Positions 51,259 through 59,856 of a stretch of DNA of 64,000 bases are shown here, piece after piece. Numbering within the stretch: the first letter of the stretch is position 1; every line of letters begins with the position of its first letter. The translations under genes were made by a program, and so were the position numbers. Source of the stretch: Verrucomicrobiales bacterium (GTDB lineage Bacteria > Verrucomicrobiota > Verrucomicrobiia > Limisphaerales > CAIMTB01); contig JAEUHG010000221.1 in NCBI GenBank assembly GCA_016795425.1, positions 1 through 64,000 of the forward strand. Direction: 5' to 3'. The notes beneath the pieces are model-generated. The model searched no databases. It had not been told where the DNA came from and was given only the letters and a program-made list of their open reading frames with translations.

Positions 51259-51749
51259 CGCGCGAACCCGGCACCTACGCGCTTATTCTGGAGTCCACAC
51301 AGCGAGCTGATGTGGTCGTGGGTCGGCTGGGGGTACTCGCGCTGCAGAGTGGCTATTACGTCTATGTCGGCAGCGCCTTCGGTCCCGGGGGCCTGGCGGC
51401 GCGAGTGGGCCGTCACGCCCAACCCTCCAAGCGAGAGCATTGGCACATCGACCATGTCCGGGCACGATGCTCGTTCATCGAGGTTTGGTTCACGTGCGAT
51501 CGCCAACCCTTGGAACACCATTGGGCGGCAGCCATGGCCCGCCTATCGGGTGCCTCCGTTCCCATGCCAGGATTTGGTTCCTCCGACTGCGATTGTCCAA
51601 CCCACTTGTTCCGGTTCAATAACCGGCCGAAGATCGAGAGTTTTCGCCGGATACTCGGGGTGACCCCAGCTCATTCACCGATCGGAAGGAAGGCGAGCCA
51701 ACTCCGCAGGCAGCACCTGTCGGCTATACCAGGTTCACCCTCGGCGTGA
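51255..51749 (+). CDS. DUF123 (GIY-YIG-like) protein
   Basis: A 164-aa protein with the DUF123 pattern: GTYALILESTQRADVVVGRLG, SGYYVYVGSAFGPGGLAARVGRH, then REHWHIDHVRARC and GFGSSDCDCPTHLFRF. In some archaea and bacteria this domain is fused to or encoded beside endonuclease III, and it is structurally related to GIY-YIG nucleases. The start at 51255 overlaps the GH16 stop (ATGA), so the two are translationally coupled although no functional link is obvious. The last 25 residues are probably disordered. Confidence 0.88.
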   Translation: MTREPGTYALILESTQRADVVVGRLGVLALQSGYYVYVGSAFGPGGLAARVGRHAQPSKREHWHIDHVRARCSFIEVWFTCDRQPLEHHWAAAMARLSGASVPMPGFGSSDCDCPTHLFRFNNRPKIESFRRILGVTPAHSPIGRKASQLRRQHLSAIPGSPSA

Positions 51750-51797
51750 GCACACCGTGCCGTCCGCCCCTTCCTTCGGGAGGTTCGTGGTGCTCGT

Positions 51798-53924
51798 TCA
51801 TCGTCCCGACCGAATCGTGAACAGGGCGCGGGAATGTCCATCCAAGCGCAGGGTAAACCTCACCTTATCTGCCTCTCGCCGGAACGACACCGGTCGGCCG
51901 CCAGTCTCGACCTGCACCGGATGCGCCGCCAGGGTCGGCGGGAGTCTCACGAGTATGCTCTTCTGCCCTTTGGGACCGTCGACCCAGCCTTCGACGCTCT
52001 CGGCCCGATAGAAGAATCCAAGATCGTGATCCTTCAGAATCCCGCATCCCTCCTGCCCAAACCCTGCGCCATACCACGACGAGGGCACGCAAGGTTCGAT
52101 GTGGAGGGTGCCCTGGACATCAACGTCCAAACCCAGAAGGCACCTCTGTACCACGGTCGAATTGTAAACCGCCGGGTACTCGGCATAGGCCGGAATGGTC
52201 GCCTGCGCTTCGTCACCCGGCTGGAAACGACCAAGCCCGTAGCGCTCGGCGAACCGTCCCGCGCCGCCACCCGACGGCCGATCATAGAGGGCATTGGCGT
52301 CGCGTAAGGTCCGGACCAGACCTTCGCCATCGTCCATGCGGCGTCGCATCAAGGCGTCGTAGCGCCAAGTTCGGCCCATGGCCACGCAATCCTTGTGCGG
52401 CGCGCGCCGATTGAGTTCGGACGGCCCATACGTTTCCGCCTTCTCGGCGATCCAGGTAGGCGCGCGCAGGCCGTTCACTTCATAGAACGACGACTCACGC
52501 TGCCGGAAGTGTTGCCACACGCGTTCGGCGCGGACCGTATCGGCGACCCCGAATGCGACCATCGCCATGCTGGTGTCCGTCATCCCGTGACTGATCTTGC
52601 GATAGGGCGTGTCCGCCGGCAGGACGACGAACTCCGACAAACCGGCGTTGGTTCCACCCACGCCTTGCATCCGGGTACCGGTGAATCTCACCCAACGAAC
52701 TTCGCGCGGTGCAAACGCGGCCACGGCCCGGGATACATCCAAGTTGGTGAACCGCACCGGGACCTTCGCCGATCGGTCGCTGAACTCGAGCGTTCCTTCG
52801 GCAAAACGCTCGCCGGATTGCGTCTGGGGATCCGTGCGATTCAGGAGGATCACCCGTCCGATCCGCGTCGGCCGACTAAAGTTCACTTGGAACCAGGCTC
52901 CCGTGGTCTCTTTTCGCGCCACCCATTCATGGCGCCCTGCCACGCCGGTGCCCACACCGAAAGCGTCGATGCCCAAGCCGATCACTCCATCGATTGCCCG
53001 GCCCGCAGCATGGTGGGGGTCGAGTTCCGAACTTGCCGTCGGAAGCGCCGACCAGCGGTTAGATCGCGCGATGTTGTTGTAGATGAGGTGTTCGACGTAA
53101 TAGCCGAGGCTCTCGTCCCAGAAATGTTGATTGGCGGCCGCCGCCAAGCGATCCGCCATGGCATCTGCTCGACGTCGGGCACGGGAAGTGCCCGCGACGG
53201 ATTCCAGAGCCGCCAACCGACGAAACGCCTCATGCGCCGAGGCCTGAGCGACGCCGTCTATCTCGCGATAAACTTGGTCCAGATCGTAGGAGTCACTGTG
53301 AAGCAGTCCCTGGTCATCGATCCACGCCTCGAGGAACGCCGCAAGCTTCCGCAGGACCGGGAGGTTCGCCGCCAGCCAGGCGCGATCACCTGAGAATCGG
53401 TAAATCATGTCGCCGAGAAGCAGCGCATCGATGTTTGCCGTGAGCCGCAGCGGATAGAAGACAACGCTGCCATCCACGGTCGTTTCAGGAACGATGGTGT
53501 GCGGACTGTGAAACATCGTCATGGGTCGAACCCCGCCATCGTCCATGAGATACTTGGTGGTGGTGAGATCCCATCCCCGGAGGATCAGCGGAAGGTCCTT
53601 GGCGCAGGCCAGGTACGCCGCCGAGGAATGCTTCACGTCCACGCCGGGATACCAACCGGGATAATGCCCTTGGACATCGACTTTCCAGGGACGGAGCGGT
53701 TCCACGTGGGGACTGGGCTGGGGGCCCGCGGGCGGGACATCCAGGCATGGCGCCAAGGTGTTCGACCAATTGCCGTAGTAGACCTCCATGATCTTGGCAT
53801 CCGGAATCCGAAGGATCGGGAGGGGCGATTGAGTCTGCGCCTCGACATTGGCGGACAGAAGCGACACGGCACCGAGCAGGTACCAGTGCCGCGGCCAAAA
53901 CCAGGAAGGTCGAATGATCATCAT
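51798..53924 (-). CDS. Exported (alpha/alpha)6-barrel glycosidase with inserted discoidin-like domain
   Basis: 708 aa from the ATG at 53924, with AGCAGG six bases upstream and a signal peptide (WYLLGAVSLLSANVEAQ). Residues about 60-290 and 450-610 look like the two parts of an (alpha/alpha)6 toroid (GWDLTTTKYLMDDGGVRP, LHSDSYDLDQVYREIDG, YGLGRFQPGDEAQATIPAY). The toroid ends with a small beta domain (TLHIEPCVPSSWYG, GWVDGPKGQKSILVRLPP). An F5/8C-type carbohydrate-binding module is inserted at about 315-440 (GAWFQVNFSRPTRIGRVILLNR). The fold resembles clans containing GH65, GH78 and GH94, but I cannot assign the family or the catalytic acid. It lies convergent with the DUF123 gene, downstream of a REP-like element. 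Confidence 0.72.
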   Translation of the reverse strand: MMIIRPSWFWPRHWYLLGAVSLLSANVEAQTQSPLPILRIPDAKIMEVYYGNWSNTLAPCLDVPPAGPQPSPHVEPLRPWKVDVQGHYPGWYPGVDVKHSSAAYLACAKDLPLILRGWDLTTTKYLMDDGGVRPMTMFHSPHTIVPETTVDGSVVFYPLRLTANIDALLLGDMIYRFSGDRAWLAANLPVLRKLAAFLEAWIDDQGLLHSDSYDLDQVYREIDGVAQASAHEAFRRLAALESVAGTSRARRRADAMADRLAAAANQHFWDESLGYYVEHLIYNNIARSNRWSALPTASSELDPHHAAGRAIDGVIGLGIDAFGVGTGVAGRHEWVARKETTGAWFQVNFSRPTRIGRVILLNRTDPQTQSGERFAEGTLEFSDRSAKVPVRFTNLDVSRAVAAFAPREVRWVRFTGTRMQGVGGTNAGLSEFVVLPADTPYRKISHGMTDTSMAMVAFGVADTVRAERVWQHFRQRESSFYEVNGLRAPTWIAEKAETYGPSELNRRAPHKDCVAMGRTWRYDALMRRRMDDGEGLVRTLRDANALYDRPSGGGAGRFAERYGLGRFQPGDEAQATIPAYAEYPAVYNSTVVQRCLLGLDVDVQGTLHIEPCVPSSWYGAGFGQEGCGILKDHDLGFFYRAESVEGWVDGPKGQKSILVRLPPTLAAHPVQVETGGRPVSFRREADKVRFTLRLDGHSRALFTIRSGR

Positions 53925-53980
53925 AGAGAGCCTGCTCAAAGCCGATCACGTCCATCGGGACCATAAACCAAGATGGGATC

Positions 53981-54082
53981 GCCCTGTCGCAGCGCGACAG
54001 GGCCCACCTGTATTGGAATTGGATCCAATCAGGTAGCCCTCGTCGCGCTGCGACGAGGGGTGCTGGGTCCGGCGGTTCATGA
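53981..54082. repeat. REP-like double-hairpin element, copy 2
   Basis: Hairpin 1 (53981-54003) is a perfect 10-bp stem GCCCTGTCGC/GCGACAGGGC with loop AGC. Hairpin 2 (54037-54059) is a perfect stem CCCTCGTCGC/GCGACGAGGG with loop GCT. The centre pairs ACCTG-ATTGG with CCAAT-CAGGT. The tail GTGCTGGGT...GGTTCATG matches copy 1. The complement of the tail supplies the TGA stop of the upstream membrane-protein gene. Confidence 0.85.
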
Positions 54083-55156
54083 AACGCCCCCAGCCTGAAA
54101 TGCTCGCGCTCGCCAGCACCAGGCCACGGCGAAAACCGTGAGCAACGCGGTCACCAACTTTGACCACTCAAACACGGTGAATCCGCCAAGAGTATTCACC
54201 ATGAGGGCATCGAATTCATGCAGCGAGAACGCTCCAGCCAAGGTTAACAGGACGTGCCCCAATACACCGATCCAGACCCATCGAATCGGTGCCGGCTGTC
54301 GAATTTGGCAGACATACGCCATCGCCCCACACCCGATCGCCGCCGCCAGCAAGGTGAGAGGTTGCTGCAATTCCTGACGAAAGAGGTAGAGATCATTCAT
54401 CTTGGCAATTTCACGACTTCGGTCGGTCAACCACGCGCCAGCGTTGATCAGTTCACCCGTTGCCAGCAGAACCAAGACCGCCACGAGCCCCGGCAGCCGA
54501 ACCCTCGCGTTGCCTGGACCCGATGGCGGATCTCGCGCGATCGCTCCCGCGATGCGTCGTTGCTTCCAGGCCAACCCTCCGGCGGCGAGCAATAGCAGTC
54601 CGGCGACGGTGGCACGCCAGGTCCGGGAAGACTCCAAAGGGGGCAACTCGGACCGGTCCGGCAGAAAAACTGGAATCCTCTTCAGGACCCAATCTCCATT
54701 CCCCGACCGCACGGAGGAATCGGCAGCCTTGACCTCGAGGGGGTCGCTGAGAGCCGAGCGCGTTCGCTGGAGCCAGTGTGGGGAAGGCCCCACATACACG
54801 ACGGCATTTACGGCGCCGAGATCGGGGTTCGATGGCAGGACAAAGTCAAAGACATATTCGGGAACCGAGCCATCGATGGTGTAAGCGCGCCCGGCCGCGA
54901 GGGTTCTGCGGTACTCCCGCTTGCGGGTTCGCCAATGGAGATCCAGGACGAGGCTGCCCTCGCGAATACCGGGAGCCAGACTTACGACAAAGCGGGCGCT
55001 CTGTCCGGCCACCAAAGGTTGGGACACCCTGAGTTCCAGCCACGAGGCCCGGGACCGAGTCGAATCCAATACCCACCAAGCCAGTCCAGCGGCCACGGCG
55101 GCCAGCCCGGCACGCAGCCACCGGCTTCGGAACCACCGGGCTTCCGAAAAGGGCAT
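54077..55156 (-). CDS. Polytopic membrane protein of unknown function, coupled to glgC
   Basis: 359 aa from the ATG at 55156, which shares one base with the TGA stop of glgC (TGATG). A longer frame to 55273 is unlikely because it would overlap glgC. An N-terminal membrane segment (WLRAGLAAVAAGLAWWVL) is followed by an extracytoplasmic beta-rich region (about 36-190, LELRVSQPLVAGQSARFVVSL, YVGPSPHWLQ). Five C-terminal membrane helices follow (for example TWRATVAGLLLLAAGGLAW, WVWIGVLGHVLLTLAGAFSL). No family is recognised. Coupling to ADP-glucose pyrophosphorylase suggests a link to glycogen or cell-surface glucan, but this is context only. Confidence 0.75.
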   Translation of the reverse strand: MPFSEARWFRSRWLRAGLAAVAAGLAWWVLDSTRSRASWLELRVSQPLVAGQSARFVVSLAPGIREGSLVLDLHWRTRKREYRRTLAAGRAYTIDGSVPEYVFDFVLPSNPDLGAVNAVVYVGPSPHWLQRTRSALSDPLEVKAADSSVRSGNGDWVLKRIPVFLPDRSELPPLESSRTWRATVAGLLLLAAGGLAWKQRRIAGAIARDPPSGPGNARVRLPGLVAVLVLLATGELINAGAWLTDRSREIAKMNDLYLFRQELQQPLTLLAAAIGCGAMAYVCQIRQPAPIRWVWIGVLGHVLLTLAGAFSLHEFDALMVNTLGGFTVFEWSKLVTALLTVFAVAWCWRARAFQAGGVS

Positions 55157-56481
55157 CAGGCCACCGTGTTGTCCGGAATGACCCCGCTCTTGGGCACGAC
55201 CAGCACCCCATCGCGAATGTAGAACAGTGGGTGATCGACATTTTCCGGTTTGCCGGCCGGACTGAGCACGCAATTGGCACCAATACGCGCGTTCTTGTCG
55301 ATGATCGCATTCTCAATTCGGGTTCCCGGTCCGATCCCGACGGGCGGCCGCCCCGCCTCGGCGTTCTGGCGGATGGAGTCTGCCGACTCGTAGTAGTCGT
55401 TACCCATCACGATCACTCGGTTAAGGTCCGCGCCATCGCACACCAAGCTGCGGACGCCGATGGTGCTGTAGCGAATGTTGGCCCGGGTGATGATGCAGCC
55501 ATCGGAGATGACGGCATGATCGACTTGACCTCCATTGATCTTCGACGCCGGCAGAAAGCGCGGGCGGGTGAAGATCGGATGTTCCATGTCGAAAAAATTG
55601 AAGCGCGGCAACTCCGCGGTGAGGTCGAGGTTCGCTTCGAAGAACGAGCGGATGGTTCCAATATCCTCCCAGTACCCTTGGAACACGTAGCTGCAAACCC
55701 GTTCTCTGCCGATGGTGCCCGGGATGATGTGCTTGCCGAAATCCGTCAGGTCATTATCGAGCAGTCGAAGCAGGACTTCGCGGTTGAACACATAGATGCC
55801 CATCGACGCCAAGAACAGGTCCTGACTCCCTCCCTCGGGCCCCTGGCTGTGAATGCCGAGATCTGCATACGTCTCCGGGTCGACCTTGAGCGTATCCAGC
55901 ACCGCGGGGTCCTTCGGTTTCTCCACAAACCGCACGATGCGACGTTCCTTGTCCGTCTGCATGATCCCCAGCGACGTCGCCGATGCGCGGTCCACGGGAA
56001 TGGTGGCGATGGTCACGTCTGCCTTCAGGGCCTCGTGCTGGGCGAGGACCTTGCGGAAATTCATGCGATACAACTGATCGCCGCTCAGGATGAGGGCGTA
56101 ATCGAAGTTGTGGTTGAGGAAATGGATGATGTTCTTGCGGACTGCGTCCGCCGTGCCCTGGTACCAGGAAGAACTCGAAAACGTCTGTTCGGCGGCGAGA
56201 ATGCCGACGAAACCGCCGGAGAAATGATCGAAGGTGTAGGATTGGCTAATGTGGCGGTGCAAGGATGCCGAATTAAACTGGGTGAGAAGATAGATGCGCT
56301 TCAGGCCTGAATTAATGCAATTGGACAGCGGAATATCGACGAGGCGGTACTTGCCTGCCAACGGCACTGCCGGCTTGGCGCGCTCTCGCGTGAGCGGAAA
56401 CAGCCGCGTCCCCTGCCCTCCTCCCATGATGATCGAAAGCGTCCGCTCCGAAATATCTCGAATGCTGGTGATGGAAGGCAT
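55156..56481 (-). CDS. glgC: Glucose-1-phosphate adenylyltransferase (ADP-glucose pyrophosphorylase)
   Basis: 441 aa from the ATG at 56481 (MPSITSIRDIS). It makes ADP-glucose from ATP and glucose-1-phosphate, the committed step of bacterial glycogen synthesis. The nucleotide-binding signature is IIMGGGQGTRLFPLTRERAKPAVP. The block YALILSGDQLYRMNF and the substrate Lys in RFVEKPKDP are present, and VFQGYWEDIGTIRSFFEANL is a further family block. The C-terminal left-handed beta-helix begins at about 300 (VDHAVISDGCIITRANI). Length and motifs are normal, so it should be active and allosterically regulated. It is divergent from glmS (about 100 bp between starts) and coupled to the membrane-protein gene. 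Confidence 0.97.
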   Translation of the reverse strand: MPSITSIRDISERTLSIIMGGGQGTRLFPLTRERAKPAVPLAGKYRLVDIPLSNCINSGLKRIYLLTQFNSASLHRHISQSYTFDHFSGGFVGILAAEQTFSSSSWYQGTADAVRKNIIHFLNHNFDYALILSGDQLYRMNFRKVLAQHEALKADVTIATIPVDRASATSLGIMQTDKERRIVRFVEKPKDPAVLDTLKVDPETYADLGIHSQGPEGGSQDLFLASMGIYVFNREVLLRLLDNDLTDFGKHIIPGTIGRERVCSYVFQGYWEDIGTIRSFFEANLDLTAELPRFNFFDMEHPIFTRPRFLPASKINGGQVDHAVISDGCIITRANIRYSTIGVRSLVCDGADLNRVIVMGNDYYESADSIRQNAEAGRPPVGIGPGTRIENAIIDKNARIGANCVLSPAGKPENVDHPLFYIRDGVLVVPKSGVIPDNTVA

Positions 56482-56583
56482 AGGTGGCGCACCGAGCTTG
56501 CCGCTGCGGTGTGCCCTTCCTACCATCTGCGGTCATTAAGGGGCAAGCCAAGGCTCCCCCATTCCATCTGAACCTTCCCCACT

Positions 56584-58446
56584 ATGTGCGGCATCATTGG
56601 CTACGTTGGCCGGCGTTCCTGTCCGTCGATCCTCCTTGAGGGTCTGCGCCGCCTCGAATACCGCGGCTACGACAGCGCCGGCATCTGCATCCTGAACCAG
56701 GCCGGCCTCGAAATCCGAAAACGCGTGGGTCGCATCGACGCGGGTCTGGGTCGCCTCTGTACCGAACGCCCCGTGGACGGCTCCACCGGTGTCGCCCACA
56801 CCCGCTGGGCTACGCATGGGCCGCCCTCCGACGAGAACTCCCACCCGCACCTGGATCAATCGGGCCGAATCGCCGTGGTCCACAATGGTGTCATTGAGAA
56901 CTATCAGAAGCTTCGCGACCGTCTGGCCGCCGGGGGACACCAGTTTCATTCCGAAACCGACACCGAAGTGCTCGCGCACCTGATTGGCGTGCACTACGAC
57001 ATCATTTGCCGGCAACCGTCCGCGGACGGCCTTCACCCTTTGGCCACCGCCGTCATGGCCGCCCTCCGCGAGGTGATCGGCACCTACGGCATCGGCGTGG
57101 TCTGCCGGGATCATCCGGGAGTCATCGTCGGCGCCCGCCGAGGCTCGCCGCTGATCGTCGGCGTAGGAGAACACGAGAACTTCCTCGCCAGCGACGCCAG
57201 CGCCATCGTCGCCCATACCCAGCAGGCGGTGTACCTCAACGATTACGACGTCATCACCTTGACCGCTGAGGACTTCAAGATCGCCAACCTGGGAAGCGAC
57301 ACCGCCCAAGCCCAGATCCAGCAGATCGAGTTCTCCGCCGATGCCGCCGAAAAAGGCGCCTTCCCGCATTACATGCTGAAGGAGATTTTCGAACAGCCGC
57401 GCACCATCGAGAATGCCCTGCGCGGCCGCATCGATCGCGAAGAAGCCTCAGCCAAGTTCGGCGGACTCAACATGTCCCTCGCCGAACTTCGGGCCATCGA
57501 CAAGGTGGTGATCGTCGCTTGCGGCACCAGTTGGCATGCCGGTCTCGTCGGCGAGTATTTGTTCGAGGAATTCGCCCACCTGCCAACCGAGGTGGAGTAC
57601 GCCAGCGAATTCCGCTATCGCAATGCGCCCCTCGACAAACACACGCTCGCATTGGCCATCACCCAATCGGGAGAAACCGCGGACACCCTCGCGGGCCTGC
57701 GGGAATCGCGGCGCCGCGGACACAAAGTTCTCGCGCTCTGCAATGTCGTCGGCAGCACCATCGCCCGCGAGGCCGATGGCGGCATCTATCTGCATGCCGG
57801 CCCGGAGATCGGGGTGGCGTCCACCAAAGCCTTTACCGCCCAGGTGACCGCGCTCGTGCTTCTGGCGCTGTTGATGGGCCGGATTCGAATGCTATCCGCC
57901 CAACGCGGCTCCCAAATCCTTCGCGCCCTCGAAGCCCTTCCCGGCCAGGTGGAGTCCATTCTCGCCAAGAATGAAGCCATTCGTCAGCTCGCCCTGAAAT
58001 ATTCCAAAGCGGAGGACTTCTTCTTCCTTGGCCGACAATACAACTTCCCGGTCGCCCTGGAAGGGGCGCTCAAGCTCAAGGAGATCTCCTACATTCACGC
58101 GGAAGGCTATCCCGCGGCGGAGATGAAGCATGGTCCAATTGCCATGATCGACGAACGAACCCCATCGGTGTTCGTCATTCCGCAGGATGGCCTCTATGAG
58201 AAGACCCTGGCCAATGTCGCCGAGATCCAGGCCCGAAAAGGCCCGATCATTGCGATCGCCACCGAGGGGGACCAGGAGATCGCTAAGAAGGTCGAGGATG
58301 TGATCCGCATTCCGCCAACCCTGGAGTGCCTCGTCCCGTTGCTCGCCGTCGTTCCCCTCCAACTCCTCGCCTACCACATCGCCGTCGCCCGCGGATGCGA
58401 CGTCGACAAACCCCGCAACCTGGCGAAGTCGGTGACCGTGGAGTGA
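56584..58446 (+). CDS. glmS: Glutamine--fructose-6-phosphate aminotransferase (isomerizing)
   Basis: 620 aa, close to the usual 600-610. It converts fructose-6-phosphate and glutamine to glucosamine-6-phosphate, the first step toward peptidoglycan and LPS amino sugars. Cys2 of MCGIIGYVGRR is the glutaminase nucleophile. THTRWATHGPPSDENSHPH-type residues appear as VAHTRWATHGPPSDENSHPH. The two SIS isomerase domains show VIVACGTSWHAGLVGEY, AITQSGETADTLAGLRESR, IGVASTKAFTAQV and FLGRQYNFPVALEGALKLKE, ending in DKPRNLAKSVTVE. No glmS ribozyme can be recognised in the short leader. A perfect hairpin follows the stop. Confidence 0.98.
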   Translation: MCGIIGYVGRRSCPSILLEGLRRLEYRGYDSAGICILNQAGLEIRKRVGRIDAGLGRLCTERPVDGSTGVAHTRWATHGPPSDENSHPHLDQSGRIAVVHNGVIENYQKLRDRLAAGGHQFHSETDTEVLAHLIGVHYDIICRQPSADGLHPLATAVMAALREVIGTYGIGVVCRDHPGVIVGARRGSPLIVGVGEHENFLASDASAIVAHTQQAVYLNDYDVITLTAEDFKIANLGSDTAQAQIQQIEFSADAAEKGAFPHYMLKEIFEQPRTIENALRGRIDREEASAKFGGLNMSLAELRAIDKVVIVACGTSWHAGLVGEYLFEEFAHLPTEVEYASEFRYRNAPLDKHTLALAITQSGETADTLAGLRESRRRGHKVLALCNVVGSTIAREADGGIYLHAGPEIGVASTKAFTAQVTALVLLALLMGRIRMLSAQRGSQILRALEALPGQVESILAKNEAIRQLALKYSKAEDFFFLGRQYNFPVALEGALKLKEISYIHAEGYPAAEMKHGPIAMIDERTPSVFVIPQDGLYEKTLANVAEIQARKGPIIAIATEGDQEIAKKVEDVIRIPPTLECLVPLLAVVPLQLLAYHIAVARGCDVDKPRNLAKSVTVE

Positions 58447-58477
58447 CCGATCACCGGCCCGACCGCCCCTTGATCCT

Positions 58478-58501
58478 GGAGTGAAATCGCAGATTCACTC
58501 C
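58478..58501 (+). terminator. Perfect hairpin after glmS (possible terminator)
   Basis: GGAGTGAA pairs perfectly with TTCACTCC around an 8-nt loop, 32 bp after the glmS stop. There is no U-tract, so intrinsic termination is uncertain; it could protect the mRNA 3' end or be part of a repeat. Confidence 0.4.
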
Positions 58502-58617
58502 CGGCGAAGCGACGGACCTAGGATCAGTCAAAGACTCGACATTCCGCGCCTTGACCTTCGATCCACGACGGCTGGACATTCGGTTCATCGTCGCTCAGCG
58601 AACGGAGGACATCAGGC

Positions 58618-59856
58618 ATGCCATCATCCGAAACCAGTCTTCTACCGACCGCAGGTCCTATCTCTGGAGTCGGCGTGAACGTCGGCGCATGGGGCAACTC
58701 CGCGGGAGGCAAGCCCACTCCAACGTCCCCCATCAGCCGCGTCGTCATGATCGGCGCGACCAGCATCATCATCGGTGTGCTCTGGGACATCTCCTGGCAT
58801 CGCACCATTGGCCGCGACACCTTCTGGACGCCGGCTCATTTGGCGATCTACCTCGGTGGCGTTCTCGGCGGACTCAGCGCTGCCTGGTTGATTCTCTCGC
58901 TCACCTTCCGAGGGACCCCGACCGAGAAAGCCGGCGCCGTCCGGCTCTGGGGAATGCACGGACCGCTCGGGGCCTGGGTCTGCGCGTGGGGAGCCTTGGC
59001 CATGGTGACCTCGGCGCCATTCGATAACTGGTGGCATGACGCCTACGGTCTCGATGTCAAAATCTTGAGTCCTCCCCACACGGTTTTGGCGCTCGGCATG
59101 TTCGCCATCGTGATCGGGGCGCTTCTGTTGGTGCTGCGCGAGCAGAATCTCGCGCCTGAGGCCCCGAATCCGCCGGGAGGCCGCCTGCTGCTTTATGCCG
59201 GCGGCGTAATTCTCGCGATGGTGGCGGTTTTTCTCACCGAAGAGAGTTGGCCGAACCAACAACGCAATCGGAACTTCGTGATCATTTCCTGCGCGACCTA
59301 CCCGCTTTATCTGCTGGCCGTGGCTCGCGCCTCCAGGTCGAAATGGGGCGCCACCTGGTCAGCCTTGGGTTACATGGCGATCAATGTCGCCATGCTCTGG
59401 ATTCTCCCTCTATTTCCAGGGCAGCCGCGACTCGGCCCCATCTATCACCCAGTCGATCACTTCGTACCCCTCGCCTTCCCCATGCTCATGGTGGTGCCGG
59501 CATTGGGCCTCGACCTCACGCGACGCTGGATCGGGCACGGACGCGGCGCTCTCCGTGACTGGTCGCTTTGCTTCATCGGCGGCGGTGTCTTCGCGGTCCT
59601 GTTCATCGCCACGCAATGGCACTTCGCGGAGTTTCTCATCGGGCCCAATGCGCAGAACTGGTTCTTTGGAGGCGACCGCATCTGGGACTACACGGATCCA
59701 CTCACCGACAACCGCTTCCGGTTCTGGAGCGAAACCGGCCCGCGCTGGAACGTGCCTGCGACCGGGACCACTTTCGTCATTGCCGGTCTGCTCGCAGTGG
59801 CCGCCAGTCGCGTGGGACTGTGGCTGGGAAACTGGATGGCGCGCGTTCGGCGATGA
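58618..59856 (+). CDS. Polytopic membrane protein with conserved His-rich loops
   Basis: 412 aa with a GGAGG Shine-Dalgarno about nine bases upstream. After a 40-residue polar N-terminus there are about ten membrane helices (for example VVMIGATSIIIGVLW, LLLYAGGVILAMVAVF). Charged or His-rich loops sit between them: WDISWHRTIGRDTFWTPAHLA, LWGMHGPLG, FDNWWHDAYGLDVKILSPPH and YHPVDHF. Paired His in such loops could bind heme or copper, but no named family is recognised. The stop overlaps the next gene's start (ATGA), so the two proteins probably work together. Confidence 0.75.
   Translation: MPSSETSLLPTAGPISGVGVNVGAWGNSAGGKPTPTSPISRVVMIGATSIIIGVLWDISWHRTIGRDTFWTPAHLAIYLGGVLGGLSAAWLILSLTFRGTPTEKAGAVRLWGMHGPLGAWVCAWGALAMVTSAPFDNWWHDAYGLDVKILSPPHTVLALGMFAIVIGALLLVLREQNLAPEAPNPPGGRLLLYAGGVILAMVAVFLTEESWPNQQRNRNFVIISCATYPLYLLAVARASRSKWGATWSALGYMAINVAMLWILPLFPGQPRLGPIYHPVDHFVPLAFPMLMVVPALGLDLTRRWIGHGRGALRDWSLCFIGGGVFAVLFIATQWHFAEFLIGPNAQNWFFGGDRIWDYTDPLTDNRFRFWSETGPRWNVPATGTTFVIAGLLAVAASRVGLWLGNWMARVRR

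Noticed and set aside
56482-56583. glmS ribozyme or riboswitch before glmS
   Set aside because: The space is only about 100 bp and no conserved ribozyme core was recognised.
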